From Caulobacteraceae bacterium (GTDB lineage: Bacteria > Pseudomonadota > Alphaproteobacteria > Caulobacterales > Caulobacteraceae), in contig CANJMO010000013.1 of NCBI GenBank assembly GCA_947475845.1, positions 1 through 46,642 of the forward strand: 46,642 bases of DNA, written 5' to 3'. Below, piece by piece: positions 7,306 through 15,477 of this stretch. The position numbers and the translations under genes were made by a program. The notes under the pieces are model-generated. The model saw only the letters and a list, made by a program, of their open reading frames with translations. It did not search any database and was not told the origin of the DNA. Within the stretch, counting starts at the first letter, position 1. Every line of letters begins with the position of its first letter.

Positions 7306-7336
7306 CTAACCGCGTTCCTTGGCCCGATGGAAGGCC
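7306..7336 (-). repeat. prfC 3' end, proximal copy of the 31-base direct repeat
   Basis: These are the authentic last ten codons and stop of prfC (VAFHRAKERG). They are repeated with two differences at 6477-6507. The arrangement of an intact gene end, cargo and displaced gene end is what site-specific integration at a gene 3' end leaves behind. Confidence 0.8.
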
Positions 7337-8907
7337 ACCTTGGGATAGCGCTCCATGGCGTAGTTGATGTCCCAGGACGACTTGGCCAGGTAGACCGGCT
7401 GGGCGTCGATATCGTCGGCGATGCCCGAGCGGTGCTTGGAGATGAAGTCCTCCACATCGGCCTTGGCCCCGGTGATCCAGCGCGCCTCGCCGTAGGGGCT
7501 CTGCTCGAAGATCACGTCCAGCGCATATTCGCCGCCCAGGCGGTCCTGCATCACCTCGAACTGCAACTGGCCGACGGCGCCGACGATGAAGTCCGCCCCC
7601 ATCTGCGGCCGGAACAGCTGGGTCACCCCCTCCTCCGCCAGACCCTCCAGCGCCTTCTTCAGGTGCTTGGCCTTGAGCGGATCCTTGACCCGCACGCGGC
7701 GCAGGATTTCCGGGGCGAAGTTGGGCAGACCGGCGAAGCGCAGGGTCCCGGTTTCCGACAGGCTGTCACCCACCCGCAGCACGCCGTGGTTGGGGATGCC
7801 GATGACGTCGCCCGCGAAGGCCTCCTCGGCCAGTTCGCGCTCGGCGGCCATGAACATAATCGGTGAATTGACCGACAGCTGACGGGCGGTGTTCTGCACC
7901 TTCAGCTTCATGCCGCGCTGGAACTTGCCCGAGGTCAGCCGCAGCATGGCGATACGGTCGCGGTGGTTGGGGTCCATGTTGGCCTGGACCTTGAACACGA
8001 AGCCCGACACTTCGTTGTCGCCCGGCTTCACCTCGGTCTTCTCGCCGCCCTTCTCGACGGAGGCGGGGCGCGGCGGGGGAGCATAGGCTCCGATGGTCGC
8101 CAGCAATTCCTCGACCCCGAAGTGGCGCAGCGCCGTGCCGAACAGAACCGGCGTCAGATGACCTTCCAGGAAGGACTGTAGGTCGAAGGTCTTGTAGCCC
8201 TCGCCCGCCAGTTCGGCGCCCTCGGTGGCCTCGGCCAGTTCGGCGGCGTCGAGGTACTGGGCAATGGAATTGGAGTTGATCGCCACCGGCTCGGGATGGC
8301 CCTCGGGCCCATCCTGGGTCTTCTTGGCGTAGGGCAGGAAGCGCCCGCCCTGCACGTCGATCATGCCCTTGAAGCGGTTGCCCGACCCGGCCGGCCAGTA
8401 GAGCGGCGCGGGATCAAGCTGCAACTTGGAAGCGATTTCGTCCAAGAGCTCGATCGGGTCCTGCGCCTCGCGGTCCATCTTGTTGATGAAGGTGATGATC
8501 GGAATGTCGCGCAGGCGGCAGACTTCGAACAGCTTCAGGGTCTGCGGCTCGATGCCCTTGGCCGCGTCCAGCACCATGATGGCGGCGTCGGCGGCGGTCA
8601 GGGTGCGGTAGGTGTCTTCGGAGAAATCCTCATGGCCCGGGGTGTCCAGCAGGTTGAACATCAGCCCGTCGTGCTCGAACGACATCACCGACGCCGAAAC
8701 CGAGATGCCGCGCTCCTTCTCGATCTTCATCCAGTCGGATCGCGTGCGCCGGTTCTCGCCGCGCGCCCGCACCGCGCCCGCCGCGCGGATGGCGCCGCCG
8801 GCCAGCAGCAGGTGCTCGGTCAGCGTCGTCTTGCCGGCGTCGGGGTGCGAAATGATCGCGAAGGTGCGCCGGCGGGCGGCCTCGGCTGCGGGGGACAGAC
8901 TGCTCAT
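7306..8907 (-). CDS. prfC: Peptide chain release factor 3 (RF3)
   Basis: 533 residues from the ATG at 8907 (MSSLSPAAEAARRRTFAIISHPDAG); a TTG 36 bases upstream adds a non-conserved leader. It is a translational GTPase with P-loop SHPDAGKTT, switch-I RGISVSASV, DTPGHEDF (G3) and NKMD (G4), then the RF3-specific C-terminal domains. RF3 releases RF1/RF2 from the ribosome after peptide hydrolysis in the cytoplasm. Its length is typical and the gene is intact. Its 3' end is duplicated 0.8 kb downstream. The gene is divergent from the peptidase gene with about 100 bases between. Confidence 0.95.
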   Translation of the reverse strand: MSSLSPAAEAARRRTFAIISHPDAGKTTLTEHLLLAGGAIRAAGAVRARGENRRTRSDWMKIEKERGISVSASVMSFEHDGLMFNLLDTPGHEDFSEDTYRTLTAADAAIMVLDAAKGIEPQTLKLFEVCRLRDIPIITFINKMDREAQDPIELLDEIASKLQLDPAPLYWPAGSGNRFKGMIDVQGGRFLPYAKKTQDGPEGHPEPVAINSNSIAQYLDAAELAEATEGAELAGEGYKTFDLQSFLEGHLTPVLFGTALRHFGVEELLATIGAYAPPPRPASVEKGGEKTEVKPGDNEVSGFVFKVQANMDPNHRDRIAMLRLTSGKFQRGMKLKVQNTARQLSVNSPIMFMAAERELAEEAFAGDVIGIPNHGVLRVGDSLSETGTLRFAGLPNFAPEILRRVRVKDPLKAKHLKKALEGLAEEGVTQLFRPQMGADFIVGAVGQLQFEVMQDRLGGEYALDVIFEQSPYGEARWITGAKADVEDFISKHRSGIADDIDAQPVYLAKSSWDINYAMERYPKVAFHRAKERG

Positions 8908-9008
8908 AGGCCGGGCGATAGCGCGCGCTGATGGCGCTGGCAAATGCCGCGCGGTTGGCGGAGCCGCGCGCCGGGTCTAGCGTGAGCCCGATCCTCCCGG
9001 AGTTTGCC

Positions 9009-10859
9009 ATGACCGACGCGTCCCGCCGAGACATCCTCACCCTCGCCGCCGCCCTGGCGCTAACCACCACGACCGGCGTCGCCTGGGCGCAGTCGGGACC
9101 GCCGGAAACCTGGAACCTCGGCGAACTCTACGCCTCCTCCGAAGCCTGGGCGGCCGAGCGCGCCGCGGTCCTGGCCGCCCTTCCCGCTCTGGCCGGCTTC
9201 AAAGGCAAGCTCGGGACCGACGCCGCCACCCTGCACGCGGCGCTGCACTCCATGTACGACCTGCAGCGCAAGGTCTCGCGCCTGGGTGTCTACGCCAACC
9301 TGATCGCCGACTCCGACACCGCCGTCGCCTCGGCCCAGGAGCGACGCCAACTGGCCACCGCCCTCTATGGCGCATTCAGCGAGGCCACCTCCTATGTGCA
9401 GCCCGAGATCCTGACCGTCGGCGCGGCCAGGATCGCCGGCTTCCAGCAGGCCGAACGGGGTCTCGACGTCTACCGCTTCACCCTGGCCGACATCCTGCGC
9501 CGCGCGCCCCACACCCTGAGCGCTGAGGCCGAGGGAGTTCTGGCCGCCGCCGGCACGCCCCTGGCCGGCGTGCAGCAGATCCGCACCCAGCTGGTCGCCT
9601 CCGACCTGCCCTGGCCCGAGGTGACGCTATCGACCGGCAAGGTGCGCCTCGATCAAGCCGCCTACACCGCCTCCCGCGAGGCCCCTAGCCGCGAGGACCG
9701 CAAGCTGGTGTTCGAGGCCTTCTTCGGCGCCTTCGACAAATACAAGACCTCTCTGGCCGCCTCGCTCTCGACCCAGGTGCAGAGCGACATCTTCACCGCC
9801 AAGGCGCGCCGCTACGGCAGCGCGGTCGAGGCGGCGCTGGACGCCGCGGGCGGGGTGCCGACCGGCGTCTACCGGACCCTGGTCGACGAGACCAACAAGG
9901 GCCTGCCCGCCCTGCACCGCTATTTCGAGATCCGCCGCCGCATGCTCGGCCTGCCGGACCTGCACTACTACGACATCTATCCGCCCCTGGTGCGCCTGGA
10001 CGAGACCTTCGACCTGGCTCGCACGCGCGCCCTGACCCTAGCCGCCGTGCAGCCGCTGGGGCCGGAATATGTGGACCTGCTGACCAAGGCCACCGCCTCG
10101 CCGTGGGCCGACTACAAGCCGCGCAAAGGCAAGGTCTCGGGCGCCTACATGAACGGCGACGCCTATGACGTGCACCCCTATCTGCTGCTCAACCTGACCG
10201 GCAACTACGAGAGCGTGACCACCTTCGCCCATGAGTGGGGCCACGCCATGCACAGCCTGCTGGCCAACAAGGCCCAGCCCTATCCGACCGCTGGCTACTC
10301 GATCTTCACCGCCGAGATCGCCTCGACCATGAACGAGCAGCTCCTGTCCGACCACATGCTGACCCAGGCCAAGACCAAGACGGAAAAGCTCTACTACCTC
10401 GGCCAACTGCTGGAGCTGATGCGCGGCACCTTCTTCCGCCAGTCGATGTTCGCCGAGTTCGAGCTGCAGATCCACGAAGCGGTGGAGAAGGGCGAGGCGC
10501 TATCGGGCGAGGGCATGCACGCCATGTATCTGGCGTTGCTCAAGAAATACCACGGCCCCAAGGTCGTGATCGACCCGGTCGTGGCATCGGAATGGGCCTA
10601 CGTCCCGCACTTCTATTACGACTTCTACGTCTACCAGTACGCCACCTCGATCGCCGCCTCGACCTACTTCTACGACCAGGTGAAGACCGGCGGAGCCAAG
10701 GCGCGCGACAACTACCTGAGCGTGCTCAAGGCCGGCGGTTCGGACTATCCGGTGGCTGTGCTGAAGAAGGCGGGCCTGGATATGACCAGCCCCGCGCCGT
10801 ACCGCGCATTGGTGGAACGCTTCTCAAAAACCTTGGATCAGGTCGAGGCGCTGCTCTAG
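9009..10859 (+). CDS. pepF: M3 family oligopeptidase (oligoendopeptidase F-like), exported
   Basis: 616 residues. The ATG at 9009 follows GGAG at 8 bases. The N-terminus (TDASRRDILTLAAALALTTTTGVAWAQ) is a Tat-like twin-arginine signal peptide, so this is a periplasmic variant of a usually cytosolic family. The zinc site HEWGH is at about 408-412, with the third ligand glutamate in FTAEIASTMNE some 28 residues later, as in M3 thimet/PepF peptidases. The function is degradation of short peptides. The gene stands alone and is divergent from prfC. The family call is firm; the symbol is by similarity. Confidence 0.88.
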   Translation: MTDASRRDILTLAAALALTTTTGVAWAQSGPPETWNLGELYASSEAWAAERAAVLAALPALAGFKGKLGTDAATLHAALHSMYDLQRKVSRLGVYANLIADSDTAVASAQERRQLATALYGAFSEATSYVQPEILTVGAARIAGFQQAERGLDVYRFTLADILRRAPHTLSAEAEGVLAAAGTPLAGVQQIRTQLVASDLPWPEVTLSTGKVRLDQAAYTASREAPSREDRKLVFEAFFGAFDKYKTSLAASLSTQVQSDIFTAKARRYGSAVEAALDAAGGVPTGVYRTLVDETNKGLPALHRYFEIRRRMLGLPDLHYYDIYPPLVRLDETFDLARTRALTLAAVQPLGPEYVDLLTKATASPWADYKPRKGKVSGAYMNGDAYDVHPYLLLNLTGNYESVTTFAHEWGHAMHSLLANKAQPYPTAGYSIFTAEIASTMNEQLLSDHMLTQAKTKTEKLYYLGQLLELMRGTFFRQSMFAEFELQIHEAVEKGEALSGEGMHAMYLALLKKYHGPKVVIDPVVASEWAYVPHFYYDFYVYQYATSIAASTYFYDQVKTGGAKARDNYLSVLKAGGSDYPVAVLKKAGLDMTSPAPYRALVERFSKTLDQVEALL

Positions 10860-10886
10860 GCGGCCAAATCTACGCGGCCAAATCTA
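10860..10886. repeat. 14-base tandem duplication after pepF
   Basis: GCGGCCAAATCTA occurs twice (10860-10872 and 10874-10886) one base apart, and a third partial GCGGC follows. It overlaps the stop codon of the next minus-strand gene and probably arose by slippage. Confidence 0.7.
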
Positions 10887-11264
10887 GGCGGCAAGCCGGC
10901 GCCAGACCTCCCGGTCGGCCGACAGGGCGTCCAGCATCCCCGCCGCGTCGGCGTTCTTCAGATTGGCCATCACCGCAACGTCCAGCGAGGCGAAACGCAC
11001 CGCCACCTGATTGTGATTGCAGCCCACGCCAAGCGCGACGAACAGGGCGGCGTTGATGTCGGGCGCCTTGATCACGATCAGCGAGGCCAGCTTGACCGCC
11101 TGGCCCGGACTGGTGCGATGGACCATCGGGGCCTTGGCGAACAGCTCCTGTCCCAGAAGCTGGACGTAATCGAACGAGACGCTGGCGAAGCGTGGGCCGA
11201 TCACATTGGGAGCGAGCTCCTCACCGTCCAGGTCGAGGACGGCGTCGTTGAGCAGGAAGAACAT
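10884..11264 (-). CDS. Conserved hypothetical protein
   Basis: 126 residues (MFFLLNDAVLDLDG...). The ATG at 11264 is chosen because residues upstream of it in the same frame are arginine-rich and non-coding in character. There is no signal peptide, membrane segment or recognised domain. The composition is that of an ordinary cytosolic alpha/beta protein, with conserved-looking segments RFASVSFDYVQLLGQELF and GVGCNHNQVAVRFASLD. It is convergent with the peptidase gene and 80 bases downstream of the DUF1491 gene on the same strand. Function unknown. Confidence 0.65.
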   Translation of the reverse strand: MFFLLNDAVLDLDGEELAPNVIGPRFASVSFDYVQLLGQELFAKAPMVHRTSPGQAVKLASLIVIKAPDINAALFVALGVGCNHNQVAVRFASLDVAVMANLKNADAAGMLDALSADREVWRRLAA

Positions 11265-11344
11265 AGGTCTGGGTCCGCATTCTACGGCGCATTGCAGCCT
11301 CGCATCATGCAGCCACAGCCTTTCGACCGCGTGTAGGAACAGGG

Positions 11345-11677
11345 TTAACGGGTTTCCACCGGCTCGGTCAGGAAGTGGCGGCCTTCCTTGTCGTCGATCT
11401 CCACGACCCACAGATCGGGGTCCACGCGCACTGCGCGCTCGATGTAGCGATCGAGGTCCGGCTCCTCGTGGCTGGCGGTGGGGTTCATCCACACCCGCTC
11501 GCCGTCGCCGCGAAAGGCCTCGGCATAGAGCAGCGAGGCGCCCTCTCGCCGGTTGACGGTCTTGACCAGCACCGCGCCTGCCCGCAGGTCGCCCTTGCGC
11601 ACGACCGTGGCGTAGGCCCCGCCCAGTTCGGCGCGGCGGATCAGGGCCCCGACCCAGAAGTCTGTCGATAGCAACAT
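11345..11677 (-). CDS. DUF1491 family protein
   Basis: 110 residues beginning LLSTDFWVGALIRRAELGGAYATVVRKGD, with the central AGAVLVKTV and C-terminal DLWVVEIDD..GRHFL segments that mark the alphaproteobacterial DUF1491 family. It has no signal or membrane segment, so it is a cytosolic protein of unknown role. The length is typical. It is divergent from the secreted hypothetical gene at 11819. Confidence 0.8.
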   Translation of the reverse strand: MLLSTDFWVGALIRRAELGGAYATVVRKGDLRAGAVLVKTVNRREGASLLYAEAFRGDGERVWMNPTASHEEPDLDRYIERAVRVDPDLWVVEIDDKEGRHFLTEPVETR

Positions 11678-11818
11678 GGCACCATTCTAACCGGGTCGGC
11701 CCCGCCTGGCGATAAACCCTGCGGAAACCTTGAGCCTGTAGGCTGCGCCCCTCGCTGGCCTCTGGGCCGGCGCGCGGCCCCAGAACGGGATCGCAGTCGC
11801 GACCTCGAAACGGGGACT

Positions 11819-12490
11819 ATGATGATTCATTGGATGCGCCCGCATCGCCACCGGCCCCGGGTCTTGTGGCTGGCCGCGACCGGCGCCCTGGCCCTGCTGG
11901 CGGACGTACATCCGGCCGGCGCCCAGACCCCCTACGAGCTCTATCGCGAACGCACCGCCATGCTGAGCGTGGGCGGCCGCTGCCGCCTGTTCGACGCCGA
12001 CACCATCGCCGCCCTGGCCGCCGGCCAGGCCCAGGCCCACACCGCCGCCCTGCGCGCCGGAACCGCTGAAGACAAGCTGGCCCGCGGCGCCGCCGAGGCT
12101 CGGGCTCAGGTCGCCAACCTTTCCTGCGCCGCCCCGATCGTTCTGCGCGAGGCCAAGCGCGTGAGGAGCGCCTTCGCCCTCTATAGCGGCATGCACCGGA
12201 TGTCGTTTCCGGGCGACGTGGGCGCCTGGCGCGCCGACCGCACCCTGGCGGTTCACAACGCCTCGTGGCTGCTGGCCCAGGATGCTTTCGCCGGGCAGGA
12301 CAAGGTCGTGTTCGGCCTGGCCGGGCGCGAGGGCGAGCGGGCGATCACAGTCGCCGTCAGCGCGCCGGACGGGGCCGAGCCCTACGCCGCCCGCATCATC
12401 CTGCGCGACCCGGCCCGCGCCGCCCGTCCCTATCTGGGGGCAATCCGCCTCTGCAGGCCCGCACCCCAGTCCGCGGCGCCTCACGGGTGA
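11819..12490 (+). CDS. Secreted hypothetical protein, N-terminal part (probable frameshift)
   Basis: 223 residues with a signal peptide (RVLWLAATGALALLADVHPAGAQ) and a soluble Cys-containing domain (GGRCRLFD...NLSCAAP). The last dozen codons after 12440 (IRLCRPAPQSAAPHG) have low-complexity character, while another frame continues sensibly into 12729. The switch point is a run of five G at 12436-12440. Adding one G gives PYLGGNPPLQARTPVRG and joins both parts into a protein of about 303 residues. It is therefore probably one gene with a one-base deletion or a sequencing error. Function unknown. Confidence 0.6.
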   Translation: MMIHWMRPHRHRPRVLWLAATGALALLADVHPAGAQTPYELYRERTAMLSVGGRCRLFDADTIAALAAGQAQAHTAALRAGTAEDKLARGAAEARAQVANLSCAAPIVLREAKRVRSAFALYSGMHRMSFPGDVGAWRADRTLAVHNASWLLAQDAFAGQDKVVFGLAGREGERAITVAVSAPDGAEPYAARIILRDPARAARPYLGAIRLCRPAPQSAAPHG

Positions 12491-12492
12491 TC

Positions 12493-12729
12493 ATGGCCGA
12501 GGCCAAGGCTCCCGCCGACCGCGCCCTGCTGCCCACGGGGGTCCGCAACGCCTCGGCCTTCCGCTTCCCCGCCGAGACCATGGGCGCCCTGCAGGGCCTG
12601 GACCCCCGCGAGGCGATCAGCGTGGAGTTCCTTTATCCCTCAACCCGCGGCGACCTGATCCGCACGGCGTTCCTGGAGGTCGGGGATTTCAATGCCGGGA
12701 TGGCGTTCCTGAAGATGGGCCCCCGCTAG
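12493..12729 (+). CDS. Distal part of the secreted hypothetical protein (or separate small protein)
   Basis: 78 residues from ATG 12493 (MAEAKAPADRALLPTG...), but the frame is open upstream to before the G run at 12436. There is no good ribosome site before the ATG. The sequence (FRFPAETMGALQGLDPREAISVEFLYP..IRTAFLEVGDFNAGMAFL) looks like a compact C-terminal domain. I take it as the end of the protein starting at 11819, separated by a frameshift. No function recognised. Confidence 0.5.
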   Translation: MAEAKAPADRALLPTGVRNASAFRFPAETMGALQGLDPREAISVEFLYPSTRGDLIRTAFLEVGDFNAGMAFLKMGPR

Positions 12730-12739
12730 ACCGGCGGCT

Positions 12740-13381
12740 CTAGCCCGCCCGGCCCCACAGCTCGATCAGCCGCGCATCGCGGCCGCAGCCGATACGATAC
12801 ATCTCGTAGCCGTCCTTGTTCCGCTGGGCGAAATTACGGTGATAGGGCTCGGCCGGATAAAACGGCTTCGCCGGCAGGATTACAGCGGTCATCTTGCCGG
12901 TCTTCAGATGCTTGGCGGCTTCCGTCCGAGAGTCCTCCGCCGCCTTCTGTTGATTGGATCCGTCGACGAACACCGCCGGGCGATAGGATGAGCCCCGGTC
13001 ACAGAACTGGCCGGCGGTGTCGGTCGGGTCCACCAGCTTCCAGTAGCGATCGAGCAACTGGCGATAGGTGATCTGGGCCGGATTGAAGCGCACCCGCACG
13101 GCCTCGTAGTGGCCGGTCTTTTCGGTTAGCACGTCCTGGTAGGTCGGGTTGGCCAGCCGTCCGCCGGTGTATCCGGAATCCACCGAGATCACCCCGCGCA
13201 CAGCTTTCAGATCGCTTTCCATGCACCAGAAACAGCCTCCGGCAAGGATCGCCGTCTGAGTCGCTATGGGGGCGGGCGGATGAGCTTTAGACGCGGTCGC
13301 CGCCATGGCTCCGCCGGCCAGGGCGAGGCAGGCCCACAGCACGGTCGCAACAGCCAAAACTCGGACGAGGGCGGGCCTCAT
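12740..13381 (-). CDS. msrA: Peptide methionine sulfoxide reductase MsrA, exported
   Basis: 213 residues from ATG 13381 (GGAGA five bases upstream). A signal peptide (VLAVATVLWACLALAGGAMA) is followed by the MsrA catalytic motif GGCFWC (48-53, nucleophile Cys50). The family core follows: SGYTGG, NPTYQDV, GHYEAVRVRFNP and CDRGSSYRPAVF. MsrA reduces methionine-S-sulfoxide in proteins using recycling cysteines. Export means that it repairs periplasmic proteins and needs a periplasmic reductant. It is single-domain, without a fused MsrB. Confidence 0.93.
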   Translation of the reverse strand: MRPALVRVLAVATVLWACLALAGGAMAATASKAHPPAPIATQTAILAGGCFWCMESDLKAVRGVISVDSGYTGGRLANPTYQDVLTEKTGHYEAVRVRFNPAQITYRQLLDRYWKLVDPTDTAGQFCDRGSSYRPAVFVDGSNQQKAAEDSRTEAAKHLKTGKMTAVILPAKPFYPAEPYHRNFAQRNKDGYEMYRIGCGRDARLIELWGRAG

Positions 13382-13480
13382 GGCGTCTCCGGCAGCGCGA
13401 CGGGCGCTGGCGGTCCCCCTCTGGATCACGCGGCGGGAGTAATCAAGTCTCGGCGCGAAGCATTATGTCGCGCTCACGGC

Positions 13481-13852
13481 CTATTGCTTGGGGCTGCCGG
13501 CCGCCTGACCCGCCGCCTTGGCGGCGCCGACCTTGGCCCTAAGTTCCGGCGAGGCCTCGTCGCCGGCCGCCTCGGCTTGTTCCCGAACCGTAGCCGTGGG
13601 CTTGGGGACCTTTTGGTTCGTGCCCGCATCGTTGGACACCGTGCCGGCGGCGGGAACGGCGGCGCTGCTGATGGCGGCGGCGGCGGCATCGCTCGATGCG
13701 GCGGCGTCGGACGCGGCGTCGGAAGCGGGCGCGACATCGGACGCCGGCGCCGGTTCGGGCGGCGTCTTGGGGCTGCAGGCGCCCATGGCCAGCAGGCCGC
13801 CGCTGGCGAAGACGGCCGCGATCAGCCGGATCAGCTTGCCTAGATCAATCAC
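13481..13852 (-). CDS. Ala/Ser/Asp-rich putative lipoprotein
   Basis: 123 residues. The GTG at 13852 is chosen because GGAGA lies 9-10 bases before it and it places the hydrophobic stretch (LIRLIAAVFASGGLLAMGAC) at the N-terminus. The Cys in MGAC is a plausible though not ideal lipobox. The remainder is low-complexity (Ala, Ser, Asp, Pro), ending in a basic helix. It is probably a small envelope protein of unknown role. It is divergent from the aldo/keto reductase. Confidence 0.55.
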   Translation of the reverse strand: MIDLGKLIRLIAAVFASGGLLAMGACSPKTPPEPAPASDVAPASDAASDAAASSDAAAAAISSAAVPAAGTVSNDAGTNQKVPKPTATVREQAEAAGDEASPELRAKVGAAKAAGQAAGSPKQ

Positions 13853-13976
13853 GCGCACATTCTCCACATCGATTTGCAGACCAACGCCACGCGGCAAGGG
13901 TGCGTTCCTCAGCCGATTGGGCTTTGCCGCCACGCCGGGGCGTCCCATATGTGCAACGCCATCGCAGGGGATCGCA

Positions 13977-15020
13977 ATGAAGTACAATCAACTAGGTCGC
14001 ACCGGCCTCTATGTGTCCGAAATCTGCCTCGGGACCATGACCTTCGGCGGCTACGAAGGTTCCGGCTTCTGGCACGCCATCGGCGACCTGCAGCAGGCGC
14101 AGGTCGATCCCATTGTCGAGCGGGCCCTGGCCGCCGGCGTCAACTTCATCGACACCGCCGACGTCTATTCCTTCGGCGCCTCCGAAACCCTGCTTGGCCA
14201 GTCGCTCAAGAATCTGGGCGTGGCGCGCAAGGATGTGGTCATCGCCACCAAGGCTTACGGCGAGATGGGGCCGGGTCCCAACGATCGCGGCGCCTCGCGC
14301 GGGCACCTGATGGATTCCATAAGCGCCAGCCTCGACCGGCTGCAGACCGACCACATCGACCTCTACCAGATCCACGGCAACGACCCGGTCACCCCGATCG
14401 ACGAGACGTTGCGGGCGCTCGACGACCTGACCAGACAGGGCATGGTCCGCTACTTCGGCGTTTCCAACTGGACGGCGTGGAAGATCGCCAAGGCGCTCGG
14501 CATCAGCGAAGCCAAGGGCTACGGCCGCTTCGAGACCTTGCAGGCCTACTACTCCATCGCCGGCCGCGATCTGGAACGCGAGCTGGTCCCCCTGATCGAC
14601 GAGGAAAAACTCGGCCTGATGGTCTGGTCGCCTCTGGCCGGGGGCCTGCTGTCCGGCAAATACGGCCCGCACACCACGCCCAACGACGCACGCCGCGCCG
14701 CCTTCGACTTCCCCCCGGTCAACCGCGACAGGGCCTGGGCCTGCATCGAAGTCATGCGCAGGATCGGCGACGCCCATGGCGTGTCGGTGGCCCGCGTCGC
14801 CCTGGCCTGGCTGCTGCACAAGCGGCATGTGATGAGCGTGATCATCGGCGCCAAGACGGTCGAGCAGCTCGACGACAACCTGGCGGCGGTCGATCTCAGC
14901 CTCACGCTGGGGGAAATGAACGAGCTCGACGCGGTCAGCGTCCTGCCGTCAGAATACCCCGGATGGATGCTGGAACGGCAGGGCGGCCACCGCCGTCCCA
15001 AGCCCTTCACCGTCAAATAA
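13977..15020 (+). CDS. Aldo/keto reductase
   Basis: 347 residues from ATG 13977 with AGGGGA upstream. It has the typical (beta/alpha)8 barrel, and the catalytic tetrad is seen as D59 and Y64 (FIDTADVYSFG), K92 (ATKAYG) and H133 (YQIHGND). GVSNW and the C-terminal IIGAKTVEQLDDNL are the NADPH-binding segments of the family. It reduces aldehydes or ketones with NADPH; the substrate is not predictable. Monocistronic, cytosolic, normal length. Confidence 0.9.
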   Translation: MKYNQLGRTGLYVSEICLGTMTFGGYEGSGFWHAIGDLQQAQVDPIVERALAAGVNFIDTADVYSFGASETLLGQSLKNLGVARKDVVIATKAYGEMGPGPNDRGASRGHLMDSISASLDRLQTDHIDLYQIHGNDPVTPIDETLRALDDLTRQGMVRYFGVSNWTAWKIAKALGISEAKGYGRFETLQAYYSIAGRDLERELVPLIDEEKLGLMVWSPLAGGLLSGKYGPHTTPNDARRAAFDFPPVNRDRAWACIEVMRRIGDAHGVSVARVALAWLLHKRHVMSVIIGAKTVEQLDDNLAAVDLSLTLGEMNELDAVSVLPSEYPGWMLERQGGHRRPKPFTVK

Positions 15021-15063
15021 CGCGGGTCTGGCAGGGCCCGGGATTCCGTGGCACGGTCCGCCG

Positions 15064-15297
15064 ATGGGCCGCGCCAAGACCTCGTTGGACTGGATCGTAC
15101 TGGCGGCGGGCGTGACCGCCGCGATGGTGCTGCTGTTCGTCGGCATCAACGCCCTTGAAGAGACCGAGTGGATGAGGTTCTCCTCGGATAATTCCACCCT
15201 GGGGGTCCTCGTCATCATCGCGGTCATGGCCGTGGTCAACTGCGGGGTGCTGCTCGGTATCGCCTATTGCTGCGCCCGGAGTCGTCTACGCGGATGA
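15064..15297 (+). CDS. Small two-helix membrane protein
   Basis: 77 residues with hydrophobic segments at about 10-30 and 46-70 separated by an acidic loop (EETEWMRFSSDNS), so a short integral membrane protein. Its TGA overlaps the ATG of the next small membrane protein (ATGA), indicating a coupled pair. No recognised family. Confidence 0.6.
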   Translation: MGRAKTSLDWIVLAAGVTAAMVLLFVGINALEETEWMRFSSDNSTLGVLVIIAVMAVVNCGVLLGIAYCCARSRLRG

Positions 15298-15473
15298 AGA
15301 TTCTATCGACCTGGACCGGCGTCGTGATCGTGCTGATGCTGGCGTTGGCCATGGCCGCCCTGGCCGTCTATCAGCACGTCGAGGGCATGAAGCCCACCGG
15401 CGCGATCAGCGCCGCCGTGCTGGTGGTGGTGTCCATCATCCTGGCTCGCCGGATCATGCGCCGCCGAGGCTAA
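15294..15473 (+). CDS. Small membrane protein coupled to upstream gene
   Basis: 59 residues from ATG 15294, which overlaps the preceding stop by four bases. It has two hydrophobic helices (VVIVLMLALAMAALAVY and AISAAVLVVVSIILA) and a strongly basic C-terminus (RRIMRRRG), which predicts the tail on the cytoplasmic side. It probably forms a unit with the 77-residue partner. Function unknown. Confidence 0.6.
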   Translation: MKILSTWTGVVIVLMLALAMAALAVYQHVEGMKPTGAISAAVLVVVSIILARRIMRRRG

Positions 15474-15477
15474 AGGC

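Noticed and set aside
6477-7336. A complete integrative element at prfC
   Set aside because: There is no integrase, excisionase or mobility gene in the 0.8 kb between the repeats. At most a remnant can be claimed.
10884-11492. A longer 202-codon version of the 126-residue hypothetical protein
   Set aside because: The extra 76 codons are Arg/Pro-rich and overlap the DUF1491 gene region antisense-like. The ATG at 11264 is the credible start.
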